The notes: generated by a model not told the origin, from the letters alone. DNA of 64,000 nt from Campylobacter concisus (GCF_003048595.2 NZ_CP049270.1:930001-994000), one strand, 5' to 3'; numbered from the stretch's first letter, positions 36,675-46,123 are shown. Numbers and translations: made by a program.

Positions 36675-38849
36675 TCATCCTATTATTTGATTTAAAATTT
36701 TACTTGGTCTCATGACCTCATTTGCCCTCACTTCATCTGGCAAATAATATCCGCCAAATTCCACGCTTGCACCATCATTTTGTCTTAACTCTTTTAGAAT
36801 CTCATTCTCATTTTTCTCTAGCTTGTCTGCTAAATTTTCAAAAATTTTACTTAAATTCACGCCACTTTTTGCCATCTCTCTTGCCCAAAAAAGCGCTAGA
36901 TAAAAGTGCGATTCTCTGGTATCAAGAGTGGCATTTGGCGTTTTATTTTCATCTAGATAGCTAGCAACCGCTCTATTTAGCGCATCACTTAGCTCTTTTG
37001 CCTCTTTTTTTTGCTTAACAAATGCCAAATGCTCGAGCGAAGCACTAAGCGCTAAAAACTCGCCGAGACTATCCCAAAGTAAGTGATTTTTCTCTTTTAG
37101 CTCTTTTACAAGCGTTGGGGCCGTTCCACCAGCACCTGTTTCAAACATCGCTCCACCAGCAAGTAGCGGCACAACTGAGAGCATTTTCGAGCTACCACCT
37201 AACTCAAAGATCGGGAAAAGATCGGTTAAATAATCTCTTAAAACGTTACCAGTTACGCTTATAACGTTTTTGCCAGCTCTTATCAAGCTAAGCGTTTTTG
37301 TAGTCGCTTGCTCGTAGTTTAAAATTTCAAATTTTACGTCAGCTCTAACAAATTTATCTCTAAATTTTTCAAATTTAGCTATCAAATTTCTATCATGTGC
37401 ACGGCTGCTATCTAGCCAAAATATAAGCTCATCTTTTGAAATTTCGCCTCTTTTTAAAGCAAGCTCAAACCACGCATTTATTGCGTCGTCTTTAGCCTGC
37501 GTCATCCTAAAAATATCGCCACTTTTAACACTAAATTTAAAGACGCTCTTGCCCGCTTCGTCAAAAACTACAAATTCTCCGTCCTCTTTTGCGATAAAAG
37601 TCTTATCGTGACTGCCATATTCCTCAGCCTTTTTAGCCATTAGCCCCACGTTTGCTACGCTGCCTATGCTGCTCACATCAAGCGCACCATGCTCTTTAAA
37701 GTCCGCCACACAAGCCTCATAAACCCTAGCATAGGTCCTATCTGGGATCATGCAAAGTGAGAAATTTAGCTCGCCGCTTCTATCTTTTACCTTGCCAGAG
37801 TTTCTAATTAGCGCAGGCACTGAGGCGTCTATTATGACGTCATTTGGCACGTCAAAGTTGCTGGCATTTTCATTTAATGCCCAAATTTTTGCCTTTTTGC
37901 TCAAAATTTCATCAAATTTAGCCAAAATTTCATCTTTGTTTTTAAGCTGCGAAATTTTAGAAAACATATCTTTTAAGCCGTTTTTTGCCTCCACGCCGTG
38001 AGCTTTAAACTCCTCACCAAATAGCTCAAAAACCTCTTTAAAATAGCTTTTTATCGCATGCGCAAAGATGACTGGATCGCTAACCTTCATCATTGTGCAT
38101 TTTAGGTGCAGGCTCAAGGTTAAATTCTCTTTTTTTGCCTCTTCAAAACAGCTTTCATAAAATTTATCTAGCTCATCTACACTTAAATATGTAGCATCAA
38201 CTATCTCACCACTTTGAACGGCAAGCTCTTTTAAAAGCTCTTTTTTACCATCCAAACTTATGAAATTTACATAAAATTTCTCATCTTTACTGGCGATAAT
38301 TGAGCGCTCATTCTCATAAAAGTCGCCCTTTTGCATGTAGTAAATTTTTGTCTTATTTGTCTTGTCCCAGTCGCCATTGCTGTGAGGATGCTTTTTGGCA
38401 AATTCTTTAACCGGAGGCAAGACTCTTCTATCTGAGTTTCCTTGCCTAAGCACTGGATTTACCGCGCTTCCTAGCACTTTTTGGTATTTTTTAGCGATCT
38501 CTTCGTCGTAGTCTGTGATGATCTCATCTGGATAAAAAGGCACATTTATGCCCTTACTTCTAAGCTCCTCTATCGCTGCTTTTAGCTGAACAAGCGTGGC
38601 TGAGATGTTTGGCAGTTTTATGATATTTGCCTCTTTGTGACTAGTCAGCTCACCCAAAAGCTCTAGCTCATCGGCCTTATTTAGCCCAAGCTCTTTGCTA
38701 AAAAGAGATAAAATTCTCCCAGCTAGGCTAATATCGGCCCTAGTTATGCTAATGTCAGCACGTGATAAAAAGCTCTTTACGATAGGAAAGAGAGAGTAGC
38801 TTGCAAATAGCGGTGCTTCGTCAGTTTTGGTCCAGATAATGTCACTCAT
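36675..38849 (-). CDS. icd: isocitrate dehydrogenase, monomeric NADP type
   Basis: This 724-residue protein matches the large monomeric isocitrate dehydrogenase (about 740 residues, IDH-II) rather than the 45-kDa dimeric form. Family segments include IIWTKTDEAPLFASYSLFP at the N-terminus, NPVLRQGNSDRRVLPPVKEFAKKHPH (seen as VLRQGNSDRR and VKEFAKKHPH), and MFETGAGGTAPTLVKEL with WDSLGEFLALSASLEHLA in the C-terminal part. It makes 2-oxoglutarate and NADPH from isocitrate. The product feeds the OorDABC enzyme encoded three genes downstream. RBS and ATG are standard. It heads the icd-mdh-oorDABC run. Confidence 0.95.
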   Translation of the reverse strand: MSDIIWTKTDEAPLFASYSLFPIVKSFLSRADISITRADISLAGRILSLFSKELGLNKADELELLGELTSHKEANIIKLPNISATLVQLKAAIEELRSKGINVPFYPDEIITDYDEEIAKKYQKVLGSAVNPVLRQGNSDRRVLPPVKEFAKKHPHSNGDWDKTNKTKIYYMQKGDFYENERSIIASKDEKFYVNFISLDGKKELLKELAVQSGEIVDATYLSVDELDKFYESCFEEAKKENLTLSLHLKCTMMKVSDPVIFAHAIKSYFKEVFELFGEEFKAHGVEAKNGLKDMFSKISQLKNKDEILAKFDEILSKKAKIWALNENASNFDVPNDVIIDASVPALIRNSGKVKDRSGELNFSLCMIPDRTYARVYEACVADFKEHGALDVSSIGSVANVGLMAKKAEEYGSHDKTFIAKEDGEFVVFDEAGKSVFKFSVKSGDIFRMTQAKDDAINAWFELALKRGEISKDELIFWLDSSRAHDRNLIAKFEKFRDKFVRADVKFEILNYEQATTKTLSLIRAGKNVISVTGNVLRDYLTDLFPIFELGGSSKMLSVVPLLAGGAMFETGAGGTAPTLVKELKEKNHLLWDSLGEFLALSASLEHLAFVKQKKEAKELSDALNRAVASYLDENKTPNATLDTRESHFYLALFWAREMAKSGVNLSKIFENLADKLEKNENEILKELRQNDGASVEFGGYYLPDEVRANEVMRPSKILNQIIG

Positions 38850-38932
38850 TTTAGCCCTTTTAGTTTTTTAAAATTTATCACTTTCTTTATTAAATCTCGT
38901 TGTATTTTAGGCATTTGCCGAAAATTCTAGCT

Positions 38933-39862
38933 CTATTTTCCTATATTTTGGTTGTGCTCGCTTAAGGTTTTTGAAAAAATGTGTTTTTTCGCCTTTTTAT
39001 CAAGCACAAAGTATAAATAATCGCTCTTTGCAGGATTTATCGCCGCTTTGATCGCACTTATCGAGACCGAGCAGACTGGACTTGGCGGGATACCATCGTT
39101 TAGATATGTGTTAAACTCGCTCATATCGCTTCTTATGCGCTCAGCCGTGATCACATCGTGTGAATAAATTCCGTAGTTTAATGTGCCGTCCATTTGCAGC
39201 CTCATGCCCTTATTTAGGCGGTTATATATAACTGAAGCAACTAGTGGCATTTCAGCATCATTTGCAGCTTCTTTTTGAATTATCGAAGCAATCGTTAAAA
39301 TTTTAAACCATTTTTTCTCGTTGTATTCGCCAAAAATTTTATTGCTGATCTCGCTTTGAGCCTTTCTTGATGAATTAACAAGATAAAAAGCAAGGTGCCT
39401 TTCACTGATACCTATTGGGATTTTGTATGTATTTGGCATCAAAAAGCCATCACTCACTGGAGCAAGGGCGTTATATTCGCTATTTAATTTGACTGGATCA
39501 AGTCCTAGCTGGGCGGCGATCTGGTTTAAAAAAACAATAGTTGTTTCGCCTGGTATTAGCGTTATCTCGGTTAAAGCCGCTTTCGATTTTGCAAGTTTTT
39601 TTAAAAAATCAACCCTTGAAATTTTATCTTGGCCGATCTCTATCCAGCCAGATTGCGGAGAGCCGATAAAAAGTATGGCGTATTTGTCTATCACGCTTAA
39701 GTTAAAGTTGCGATTAGCTAAATAAGATATAATCTCGCCCACACTTCCCTTTGGTATAAAAACGACCTTGCTTGTGTTTATAGGGCGTGCCAAATAGACA
39801 AAAATACTTAGGAAAATTATGGCTACGATATCAAAAAAAATGTCTAAATATGGCTTTTTCAT
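38933..39862 (-). CDS. mltG: endolytic murein transglycosylase MltG (YceG family)
   Basis: This ~309-residue inner-membrane protein has one N-terminal helix (FFDIVAIIFLSIFVYLA), a LysM-like part, and the YceG core. That core holds the catalytic Glu in ASIIQKEAANDAEMPLVASVIYNRL (the E of IIQKEA), GMRLQMDGTLNYG and FNTYLNDGIPPSPVCSVS, then the C-terminal YLYFVLDKKAKKHIFS. MltG cuts nascent glycan strands and is thought to set their length. The start is uncertain: the in-frame ATGs at 39862 (used here), 39877 and 39916 all lie inside the divergent AsmA-like gene, and none has a strong ribosome site. Confidence 0.9.
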   Translation of the reverse strand: MKKPYLDIFFDIVAIIFLSIFVYLARPINTSKVVFIPKGSVGEIISYLANRNFNLSVIDKYAILFIGSPQSGWIEIGQDKISRVDFLKKLAKSKAALTEITLIPGETTIVFLNQIAAQLGLDPVKLNSEYNALAPVSDGFLMPNTYKIPIGISERHLAFYLVNSSRKAQSEISNKIFGEYNEKKWFKILTIASIIQKEAANDAEMPLVASVIYNRLNKGMRLQMDGTLNYGIYSHDVITAERIRSDMSEFNTYLNDGIPPSPVCSVSISAIKAAINPAKSDYLYFVLDKKAKKHIFSKTLSEHNQNIGK

Positions 39863-42416
39863 AAAATTTTTTATCATCTTGATTCTTTCATTTATCTTAC
39901 TTTTAAAATACGGCATAAAAATTAACGATTTCGAGTTTTACGGCGTAAAATTGGAGCAATTATATATAAAATTAGATAAAAAAATAATTGCAAGAGCAAA
40001 GCAGATAAGGCTTCCAAATTTTAAGAAAGAGAGCAAGCAAAAAAGCAGCGACGAGCGCCTTTTAAACCTTAGTAAAAGCGTAGATTTTATAGATACTATT
40101 TTTCAAGAAATTTCACTTGAAAATGTGCAAATAGGAGATGATTTTAAACTAAAAATTCTATTTTTAGATGATATATTTTTTGTTGATAGTCCTTATTTAA
40201 ATGTAGATATCAAATTCCAAAACGAACAGCAAGACGGAATAGATCTTTTTAGCGTTAGAAATTTAAGCTTTAAGGATTTTAACGTCAGCATTAGCGGCGA
40301 AGGGAGTGCAAATTTTGATAAAAATGACTATAAATTTGAGGGAAATTTTACCTCTCATGAGCTGCATGGTAAGCTAAATTTTGCCCTAAAAGATACATTT
40401 TTAACCTACAAAGCTTACGATGTCGAGGCTGGAAGCATTAAAAACTTCATTGATGAGCTTGATAGACGCATAGAGCTAAATAGTGAAGTTAAAAACTGGA
40501 TATATGGATACATCGTTGCTGATGATTACGAGCTTAAAGAGATAAATGGCAAGGCTGATCTAGCTAAAAATAACTTTTATCTAAATGATCTAAATGCCAC
40601 CGCAAATACTAAAAATTTGCTCGTTAAATTTGAAAAAGGCTTGCCAGCCATAAATGTAGGTGAGGCAAATATCACGCTTAAAAACTCAAAGCTTAAATTT
40701 GATCTTATTTCGCCTATTTACAAGGGCAAAAAGCTTGATGGCTCAAGCGTTGTGATAAATAATATCTTTGATGAAAAAAGCGCAAATTTAGAGCTACTTA
40801 TAAAGACAAAATCGATCTATGATGAAGCTATAAATGAGATATTAAAAGCTTATAAAATCATCGTGCCAGTAAGGCAGCTTAGCGGAAAAATGGATGCTAG
40901 CTTAAAAATTTTGATAAAGCTTGATGAGAAAAGCTTAGAAAATTTTGATGAAAAAAGCGTCATTGCAAATGGAGAATTTAAGCTAAGTGACGCAGTTTTA
41001 GAGATTGCTGGAAGTAAATTTAATACCAAAAATGCTCTCATAAAGCTTATAAATACGACGAATTTAAACATCGATGCTACTGGCTTTGGACTTGAGTTTT
41101 TTAAAGCAAATGCCAAGGCCGATATAAATTTACAAAAAAGTACTGGCGAGATAAAAGGCGTGATAGAAAGCTTTGATCTAAAAGAGAAAAATGATGAAAT
41201 TTTAACTTTTAAAAATGAGCCATTTAACGCATTTTTAGACTTTAGCAAAGCTGGTGAAACTTTGCTTAAGATAGAGCCATTTGGGCTTGATATGAGCTTT
41301 GGCAATGAAAGCAAAATAACAACAAAAAATAGTAAATTTTTCATAGAAAGCTCGCCTGTTTTAAAGGAAAACGGCGTGTATGGTTTTGATGAGCTTAGCA
41401 TAAAAAGTAAGGATTTTACTGATCTTGAAATTTTTGCCAAAGAGGCAAACTTTGATTTGCCGTTTTTAGATAAAAATGGCTCAAAATATGAAAACGATGA
41501 TCTTAAAATTTTAGTCTCAAAAGCTGGTGTGAAGGTAGATAGCGCAAGTAAAAAGCTAAGCCTAGACATAAAAGAAAAAGTCATAAGCGTAAAAACTAAA
41601 GATCTAAATTTGCTAGTGCTTGATGATAACAAAACCAGCGAACAAAGCACGCCGCTTGAGCTTTTAGCAAAAAATGGCGATATCATTTTAAGGGATCTAA
41701 ACAAGACCTTGCCATTTGCTAGCTTTAGTGCCGAGAAAAAGGGCAAAAGCACCTCGCTAAATGGGCTGGCGCAGCAAGGAAGAGTTGGCTATTTTAATGA
41801 TGAAAAGAGTATAAATTTAGACGCAACCGACATAAGCGGAGAATTTATCAACGACCTTTTTGGCATCAAGAGCTTTGAGGGTGGTAAATTTCGCCTAAAA
41901 ATGCTTGGAGAAAACTCAAAGAATTTCAAGGCAGAGGTGAGATTTTTTGATACTTTTTTAAAGGATTATATCTTTTATCAAAGACTACTTAGCTTTTTAA
42001 ACTCAGTTCCATCGCTTCTTAGCCTTAAAACACCTGATTTTAACGACAGGGGCTTTACTGTTAAAAATGGTAAAATCTTACTCACTAGAAATGGCGATAT
42101 GATCGAATTTTTAGCGATTGAAATGATAGGCACAAGCGCTGATATCGGTGGACGTGGTACGATCGATCTAAAGAGCAAAAAGATAAATATCGACCTTGAG
42201 CTAAAGCTACTAAAAGACGCTAGCAGTATCATTGATAAAATTCCACTGGTAAATCAAATAATCCTTGGCAAGGACCGCTCGCTCTCAACTGTCATCGCCA
42301 TACGAGGCACTACCGATAAGCCTGAGTACTCGACGCAGATCCTGCAAGATGCCCTGCTCTCGCCACTAAAGATAATAAGAAACGTGATTCAGACTCCGTT
42401 TTTGATATTTGAGTAG
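39819..42416 (+). CDS. large AsmA/YhdP-like envelope protein
   Basis: This 865-residue protein has a single N-terminal helix (FFIKFFIILILSFILLLKY) and a long periplasmic body of repeated amphipathic beta-strands. DGSSVVINNIFDEKSANLEL, QLSGKMDASLKI and a C-terminal DIGGRGTIDLKSKKINIDLELKLLKD (seen as GGRGTIDLKSKKI) are typical of the AsmA C-terminal region. This architecture (DUF3971/AsmA) belongs to bridge-like proteins that move phospholipids between membranes in E. coli (YhdP, TamB). A similar role is inferred. The ATG has AGGAAAATT before it and lies within the 5' part of mltG on the other strand. Confidence 0.8.
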   Translation: MATISKKMSKYGFFIKFFIILILSFILLLKYGIKINDFEFYGVKLEQLYIKLDKKIIARAKQIRLPNFKKESKQKSSDERLLNLSKSVDFIDTIFQEISLENVQIGDDFKLKILFLDDIFFVDSPYLNVDIKFQNEQQDGIDLFSVRNLSFKDFNVSISGEGSANFDKNDYKFEGNFTSHELHGKLNFALKDTFLTYKAYDVEAGSIKNFIDELDRRIELNSEVKNWIYGYIVADDYELKEINGKADLAKNNFYLNDLNATANTKNLLVKFEKGLPAINVGEANITLKNSKLKFDLISPIYKGKKLDGSSVVINNIFDEKSANLELLIKTKSIYDEAINEILKAYKIIVPVRQLSGKMDASLKILIKLDEKSLENFDEKSVIANGEFKLSDAVLEIAGSKFNTKNALIKLINTTNLNIDATGFGLEFFKANAKADINLQKSTGEIKGVIESFDLKEKNDEILTFKNEPFNAFLDFSKAGETLLKIEPFGLDMSFGNESKITTKNSKFFIESSPVLKENGVYGFDELSIKSKDFTDLEIFAKEANFDLPFLDKNGSKYENDDLKILVSKAGVKVDSASKKLSLDIKEKVISVKTKDLNLLVLDDNKTSEQSTPLELLAKNGDIILRDLNKTLPFASFSAEKKGKSTSLNGLAQQGRVGYFNDEKSINLDATDISGEFINDLFGIKSFEGGKFRLKMLGENSKNFKAEVRFFDTFLKDYIFYQRLLSFLNSVPSLLSLKTPDFNDRGFTVKNGKILLTRNGDMIEFLAIEMIGTSADIGGRGTIDLKSKKINIDLELKLLKDASSIIDKIPLVNQIILGKDRSLSTVIAIRGTTDKPEYSTQILQDALLSPLKIIRNVIQTPFLIFE

Positions 42417-42613
42417 TTTAAATCTGCAACGCATGGAAATTATAGAAAAATTATTGACTGCTTCTAAAGCTAAGAGTGGTGCTCATTTTTGATTATATAT
42501 ATTATCCTCGGCTCGCAAAGCGCGTAAAAAGGATATCAAAAGCTAAAGATTAAGGCTTTGATAGCTCTATTTTTTGATACTACAACTATTAAAATATTTT
42601 GATAAAAAACATA

Positions 42614-42643
42614 AAATTTTACATATAAAAATATGTAAAATTT
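42614..42643 (-). terminator. terminator of the hypBCDEA transcript
   Basis: AAATTTTACATAT and its perfect 13-base complement flank AAAA. On the minus strand TTATGTTTTTTATC follows. The hairpin overlaps the hypA stop codon. Confidence 0.65.
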
Positions 42644-42983
42644 ACTTCATCTCAAGGCGCATAAGATACATATCCTCGCCATCAGTCACCTTTAAATTTT
42701 GGCTCTTGCACTTTGGGCAAGTAAAGTCATTTTCGCTAAGTTCCCCACCAAATCCGCAATCCAAGCACTCAATAACCACGGCTTGTAAATTTATCACAAG
42801 CTCGGCGTTTTCGCAGATCGTACCAGCCTTATAAACATCAAAGGCACTCTCTAAATAGTGTGGCTCAACACTGCTTAAACGACCGACCTTTATCTCTATC
42901 TTGCTTATCTCTTTGGCGTTTTCTTTGGTGGCATTTTTCTCGCAAAGGCTAACTAAATTTTGAACGATACTAAGCTCGTGCAT
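42642..42983 (-). CDS. hypA: hydrogenase nickel incorporation protein HypA
   Basis: This 113-residue nickel metallochaperone has the invariant start MHELSIVQNLV, in which His2 and Glu3 bind nickel. The zinc site is two CxxC pairs, CLDCGFGG (~74) and CPKCKSQN (~92). With HypB it delivers nickel to the HydB apo-large subunit. Helicobacter and Campylobacter HypA can also serve urease where present, but no urease is seen here. It is last in the hypBCDEA run, sharing one base with the hypE stop. Confidence 0.95.
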   Translation of the reverse strand: MHELSIVQNLVSLCEKNATKENAKEISKIEIKVGRLSSVEPHYLESAFDVYKAGTICENAELVINLQAVVIECLDCGFGGELSENDFTCPKCKSQNLKVTDGEDMYLMRLEMK

Positions 42984-43975
42984 TAGCAGATCCTTGGTAG
43001 TAGCTCGCCTTTTGGCGGCTCGAGAAATCTTCTTGATTTATAGGCGTTTTCGATGATGACACGCTCGTTTTTAGCTTCCATTACCTCGCCTATTATCATC
43101 GCGTTTTTATCAAATTCTCTTAAAATTTTAAGCGCGTCCTCGGCCTCGCTCTCATCGACAGCCATCACAAAAGTACCCTCATTTGCAAGCTCATAAGGCT
43201 CAAATCCAAATAGCTCACAAACACCCATCACTTCGTTTGCAACCTTGATATTTTCTTCAAAAACCAAGATGTCAAATTTACTAAATTTAGCCCACTCATT
43301 TAGCACGGCACTTAGTCCGCCCCTTGTCGCATCACGCATGCACTGTGGCTTTATGCCAGCGCTAAATAGCTTTAAGGCAACCTCTTTTAGGCTCTTGCAG
43401 TCACTTTTCAGATCAAGCCCAAGCTCAAATTCTTCTCTTGCTGCAAGCACCACGCCGCCGTGTCTGCCAACATCTCCAGAGATTAAAATTTTTGCCCCTG
43501 CTTTTAAATTTTTAAGCTCCACGCCTTCGCAAACTATCTCGCCGATGCCTGCTGTGTTTATGAAAATTTTATCGCATTTGCCCTTTGGTACGACCTTTGT
43601 ATCGCCACAAACTACGCTTACACCGCTCTCTTTGCAAGTTTTTGCAAGCGAGCCAAGCACGTGCTCAAGCTCCTCTATACTTAGCCCCTCTTCAATGATG
43701 AGCGAACAGCTTAGGTATTTAGCGCTTGCACCAACCATCGCAAGGTCGTTTATCGTGCCGCAAGCTGCGATCTTACCGATGTCGCCACCATTAAAAAAAA
43801 TGGGAGTTACCACAAAGCTATCAGAGCTAAATGCGATCTTGCCGTTTAAATTTAATATCGCTGAGTCGTTACTCTGTCTTAAAATTTCGTTATCAAAAAT
43901 TTTAAATATCGTCTCGTTTATAAGCGAGTTCATCTCCTCGCCGCCGCCGCCGTGGCTTAGCATTATCTTTTTCAT
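42983..43975 (-). CDS. hypE: hydrogenase maturation protein HypE
   Basis: This 330-residue AIR-synthase-like ATPase dehydrates the thiocarboxamide on its own C-terminal Cys to a thiocyanate for the [NiFe] iron cyanides. The start MLSHGGGGEEMNSLI and the substrate-Cys tail ELLPRIC (Cys330) are diagnostic, and PKGKCDKIFINTAGIGEI and GGDIGKIAACGTINDLAM cover the nucleotide part. It works with HypF (carbamoyl donor) and hands cyanide to HypCD. The gene sits between hypD (eight-base gap) and hypA. Confidence 0.96.
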   Translation of the reverse strand: MKKIMLSHGGGGEEMNSLINETIFKIFDNEILRQSNDSAILNLNGKIAFSSDSFVVTPIFFNGGDIGKIAACGTINDLAMVGASAKYLSCSLIIEEGLSIEELEHVLGSLAKTCKESGVSVVCGDTKVVPKGKCDKIFINTAGIGEIVCEGVELKNLKAGAKILISGDVGRHGGVVLAAREEFELGLDLKSDCKSLKEVALKLFSAGIKPQCMRDATRGGLSAVLNEWAKFSKFDILVFEENIKVANEVMGVCELFGFEPYELANEGTFVMAVDESEAEDALKILREFDKNAMIIGEVMEAKNERVIIENAYKSRRFLEPPKGELLPRIC

Positions 43976-43983
43976 TAAATTCC

Positions 43984-45075
43984 TTAACCAACTCTTGCGT
44001 ATTTAAAATATGCCGCACAAGCGCCCTCGCTTGAGACCATGCACGATCCTATCGGATTTTGCGGGTTACAGACCTTGCCAAAGACTTTACACTCTGTTGG
44101 CTTTGCTAGCCCTCTTAAAATTTGCCCACAAATGCAAGCCTTGCTCTCGCCCGCGCTCTCTACACTGCAGTCAAACTGCACTCTGGCGTCAAGGTAAGCA
44201 AACTCGTCTCTTAGCTTCATGCCACTTTGTGCTATCTCGCCAAGGCCTCTCCAGACAAAATCGCACGGCTCAAAGTACTTAGCTATGAGCTCTTTTGCCT
44301 TAACATTACCCTCTTCTTTGACAGCCCTCGCGTACTCGTTGTAGACTTCATGTGTGCCTGCATTTTGCTGACGGACTAAATTTAAGACACTTGCCATGAT
44401 GTCAAGCGGCTCAAAACCGCTAATGGCAATCGGTCTTTTAAACTCATCTGCTAGCTCTTTGTAAATTTTACTACCAGTGATGACGCTCACGTGACTTGGG
44501 CCTAAAAATGCGTCTATTCTTACATTTTCATCGCCCATTATCGCTCTAACTGGAGCTGGGACGGTTACGTGATTTATATGAAAGTATAAATTTTTAATGC
44601 CCTGCTCAACTACTTTTTCAACCAAATTTGCGCTCATCGGAGTCGTCGTCTCAAAGCCTATGGCAAAAAATATGACCTTTTTATCTGGATTTTGTTGTGC
44701 TATATTTAGCGCATCAAGTGGCGTGTAAAGTGCTCTTATGTCGTGCCCTTCGCCACGAAGCTTTTGCAGGCTAGTCTTTGAACCAGGCACTCTTAGCATG
44801 TCAGCTAGCGTGCAAAAGATCACATTATCCATGCTAGCTAGCTTACAGGCCTCATCTATGCGACTCTTTGGCATCACGCAGACCGGACAGCCTGGGCCGT
44901 GGATGAAATTTATATGCTCTCCAACCAAGCTTGGCAGTGCAAATTTCATAATGCTATGCGTGTGACCACCACAAATTTCCATGATATTTAGGGGCTTTGT
45001 GCTCTCTTTTTGGATGAGTTTTGAAAGGGCTAGGATTAAATTTTTATCGCGAAAGTCATTGATAAGATCCATCAA
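43984..45075 (-). CDS. hypD: hydrogenase maturation protein HypD
   Basis: This 363-residue [4Fe-4S] scaffold holds Fe(CN)2CO while it is built. Diagnostic motifs are NIMEICGGHTHSIMKFALPSL (CGGHTH at ~35), HGPGCPVCVMPKSRID (~62-77) and FFAIGFETTTPM (~145). The C-terminal cluster ligands are in ACICGQILRGLAKPTEC and VCNPQNPIGSCMVSSEGACAAY. It partners with HypC, whose gene lies directly upstream with a four-base overlap (ATGA). Length and motif order match the family. Confidence 0.96.
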   Translation of the reverse strand: MMDLINDFRDKNLILALSKLIQKESTKPLNIMEICGGHTHSIMKFALPSLVGEHINFIHGPGCPVCVMPKSRIDEACKLASMDNVIFCTLADMLRVPGSKTSLQKLRGEGHDIRALYTPLDALNIAQQNPDKKVIFFAIGFETTTPMSANLVEKVVEQGIKNLYFHINHVTVPAPVRAIMGDENVRIDAFLGPSHVSVITGSKIYKELADEFKRPIAISGFEPLDIMASVLNLVRQQNAGTHEVYNEYARAVKEEGNVKAKELIAKYFEPCDFVWRGLGEIAQSGMKLRDEFAYLDARVQFDCSVESAGESKACICGQILRGLAKPTECKVFGKVCNPQNPIGSCMVSSEGACAAYFKYARVG

Positions 45076-45311
45076 ATTTTCCCCGCGTTCATATCATCAG
45101 CGATCTTTTGATAGACCTCTAAGCTCTCAAGCGCAAACTGCGTATCGATCTTTTGCATAGCGTATCCTACGTGGATTAGCACGTATTCGCCCACTTTTAC
45201 CTCTTCAGAGATGAGATCTAGGCTTACCTTTCTAGTAACGCCCAGAGTCTCAACGGTGGCAACGTTATTTTCATCTATTTCTATTACTTTTGAAGGGATT
45301 GAGAGGCACAT
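45072..45311 (-). CDS. hypC: hydrogenase assembly chaperone HypC
   Basis: This 79-residue small chaperone has the invariant N-terminus MCLSIPSKVIEID. Cys2, exposed after Met removal, binds iron and HypD. EYVLIHVGYAMQKID is the conserved strand. It shuttles the Fe(CN)2CO group to HydB and holds it open for nickel insertion. It shares one base with the hypB stop and overlaps hypD, so stoichiometric production is likely. Confidence 0.95.
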   Translation of the reverse strand: MCLSIPSKVIEIDENNVATVETLGVTRKVSLDLISEEVKVGEYVLIHVGYAMQKIDTQFALESLEVYQKIADDMNAGKI

Positions 45312-46123
45312 TATCTTAGCTCTTTTTTAAATTCCAAATAACTTATCCATTTATCAATGCCTTCACCAGTTTTGCTATCTATCACAAAGATATCGACCTT
45401 TGGATTTAGCTTTCTAGCGTCGTTTTTCACTCGCTCGATGTCAAAGTCAAAGTGTGGCGCAAGCGAAGCTTTTGTGATGAGAAGCACGTCAGCAGCCCTA
45501 AACATCACTGGATATTTGCTCACCTTGTCATCACCCTCTGGCACTGAAAGAAGCACAGCGTTAAAGTGTGAGCCAACGTCGTAGCTTGCAGGACAGACTA
45601 AATTTCCAACATTTTCTATAAAGACTAGATCAAGCTCGTTTAGCGGCAAATAATGAAGCCCTTCATGCACCATAAATGCGTCCAAGTGACAGGTCTGACC
45701 TGTGCTTATCTGATGAGCCTTTGCACCAGCTTTTACTATGCGATCAGCATCTTGATTTGTCTCCAAATCGCCCTCAACAACGCCTATTTTAAATTTACCA
45801 GCCTTTATCGTAGCCTCTAAAAGCGTCGTCTTACCAGCGCCTGGGCTACTCATCAAATTTACACAAAGTATCTTTTTTTCATCAAGATGAGCTCTGTTGT
45901 GAGCAGCTTCTTTATCATTTTCACAGAGAATTTTCTCTATCACGTCTATGGTTTTGCTCTCGTTTAGCACAGGGTGTGCATGAGCCTCATGGCTATGCTC
46001 ATGTGCGTCATGAGCGTGATCCGTATGCCCATCATGAGTATGTGGGTGCGAGTGAGTGGTGCCATCTACATGAGTGTGGGCATGGGCGTGATTACCCATT
46101 GAGCAACCGCAATCTTTGCACAT
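45311..46123 (-). CDS. hypB: hydrogenase nickel-insertion GTPase HypB
   Basis: This 270-residue SIMIBI GTPase powers nickel delivery. The N-terminal CKDCGCS is the high-affinity CxxCGC nickel site. Then comes a histidine-rich tract, with 16 His between residues 12 and 50, of the storage type known as nickelin. The GTPase core has P-loop NLMSSPGAGKTTLLE (~105), GDLETNQDADRI and the metal-site HQISTGQTCHLDA. VFIENVGNLVCPA is switch II, and LLITKASLAPH is the base-specificity loop. AAAAAGGAT precedes the ATG. It heads hypBCDEA. Confidence 0.96.
   Translation of the reverse strand: MCKDCGCSMGNHAHAHTHVDGTTHSHPHTHDGHTDHAHDAHEHSHEAHAHPVLNESKTIDVIEKILCENDKEAAHNRAHLDEKKILCVNLMSSPGAGKTTLLEATIKAGKFKIGVVEGDLETNQDADRIVKAGAKAHQISTGQTCHLDAFMVHEGLHYLPLNELDLVFIENVGNLVCPASYDVGSHFNAVLLSVPEGDDKVSKYPVMFRAADVLLITKASLAPHFDFDIERVKNDARKLNPKVDIFVIDSKTGEGIDKWISYLEFKKELR

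Noticed and set aside
40850-41752. 300-codon minus-strand frame inside the AsmA-like gene
   Set aside because: Antisense shadow: low-complexity Ser/Phe/Leu translation of a repetitive beta-strand coding region, with no ribosome site or known motif.
43245-44006. 253-codon plus-strand frame opposite hypE
   Set aside because: hypE on the other strand is unmistakable; the antisense product is Ser/Pro/Leu-rich without domains.
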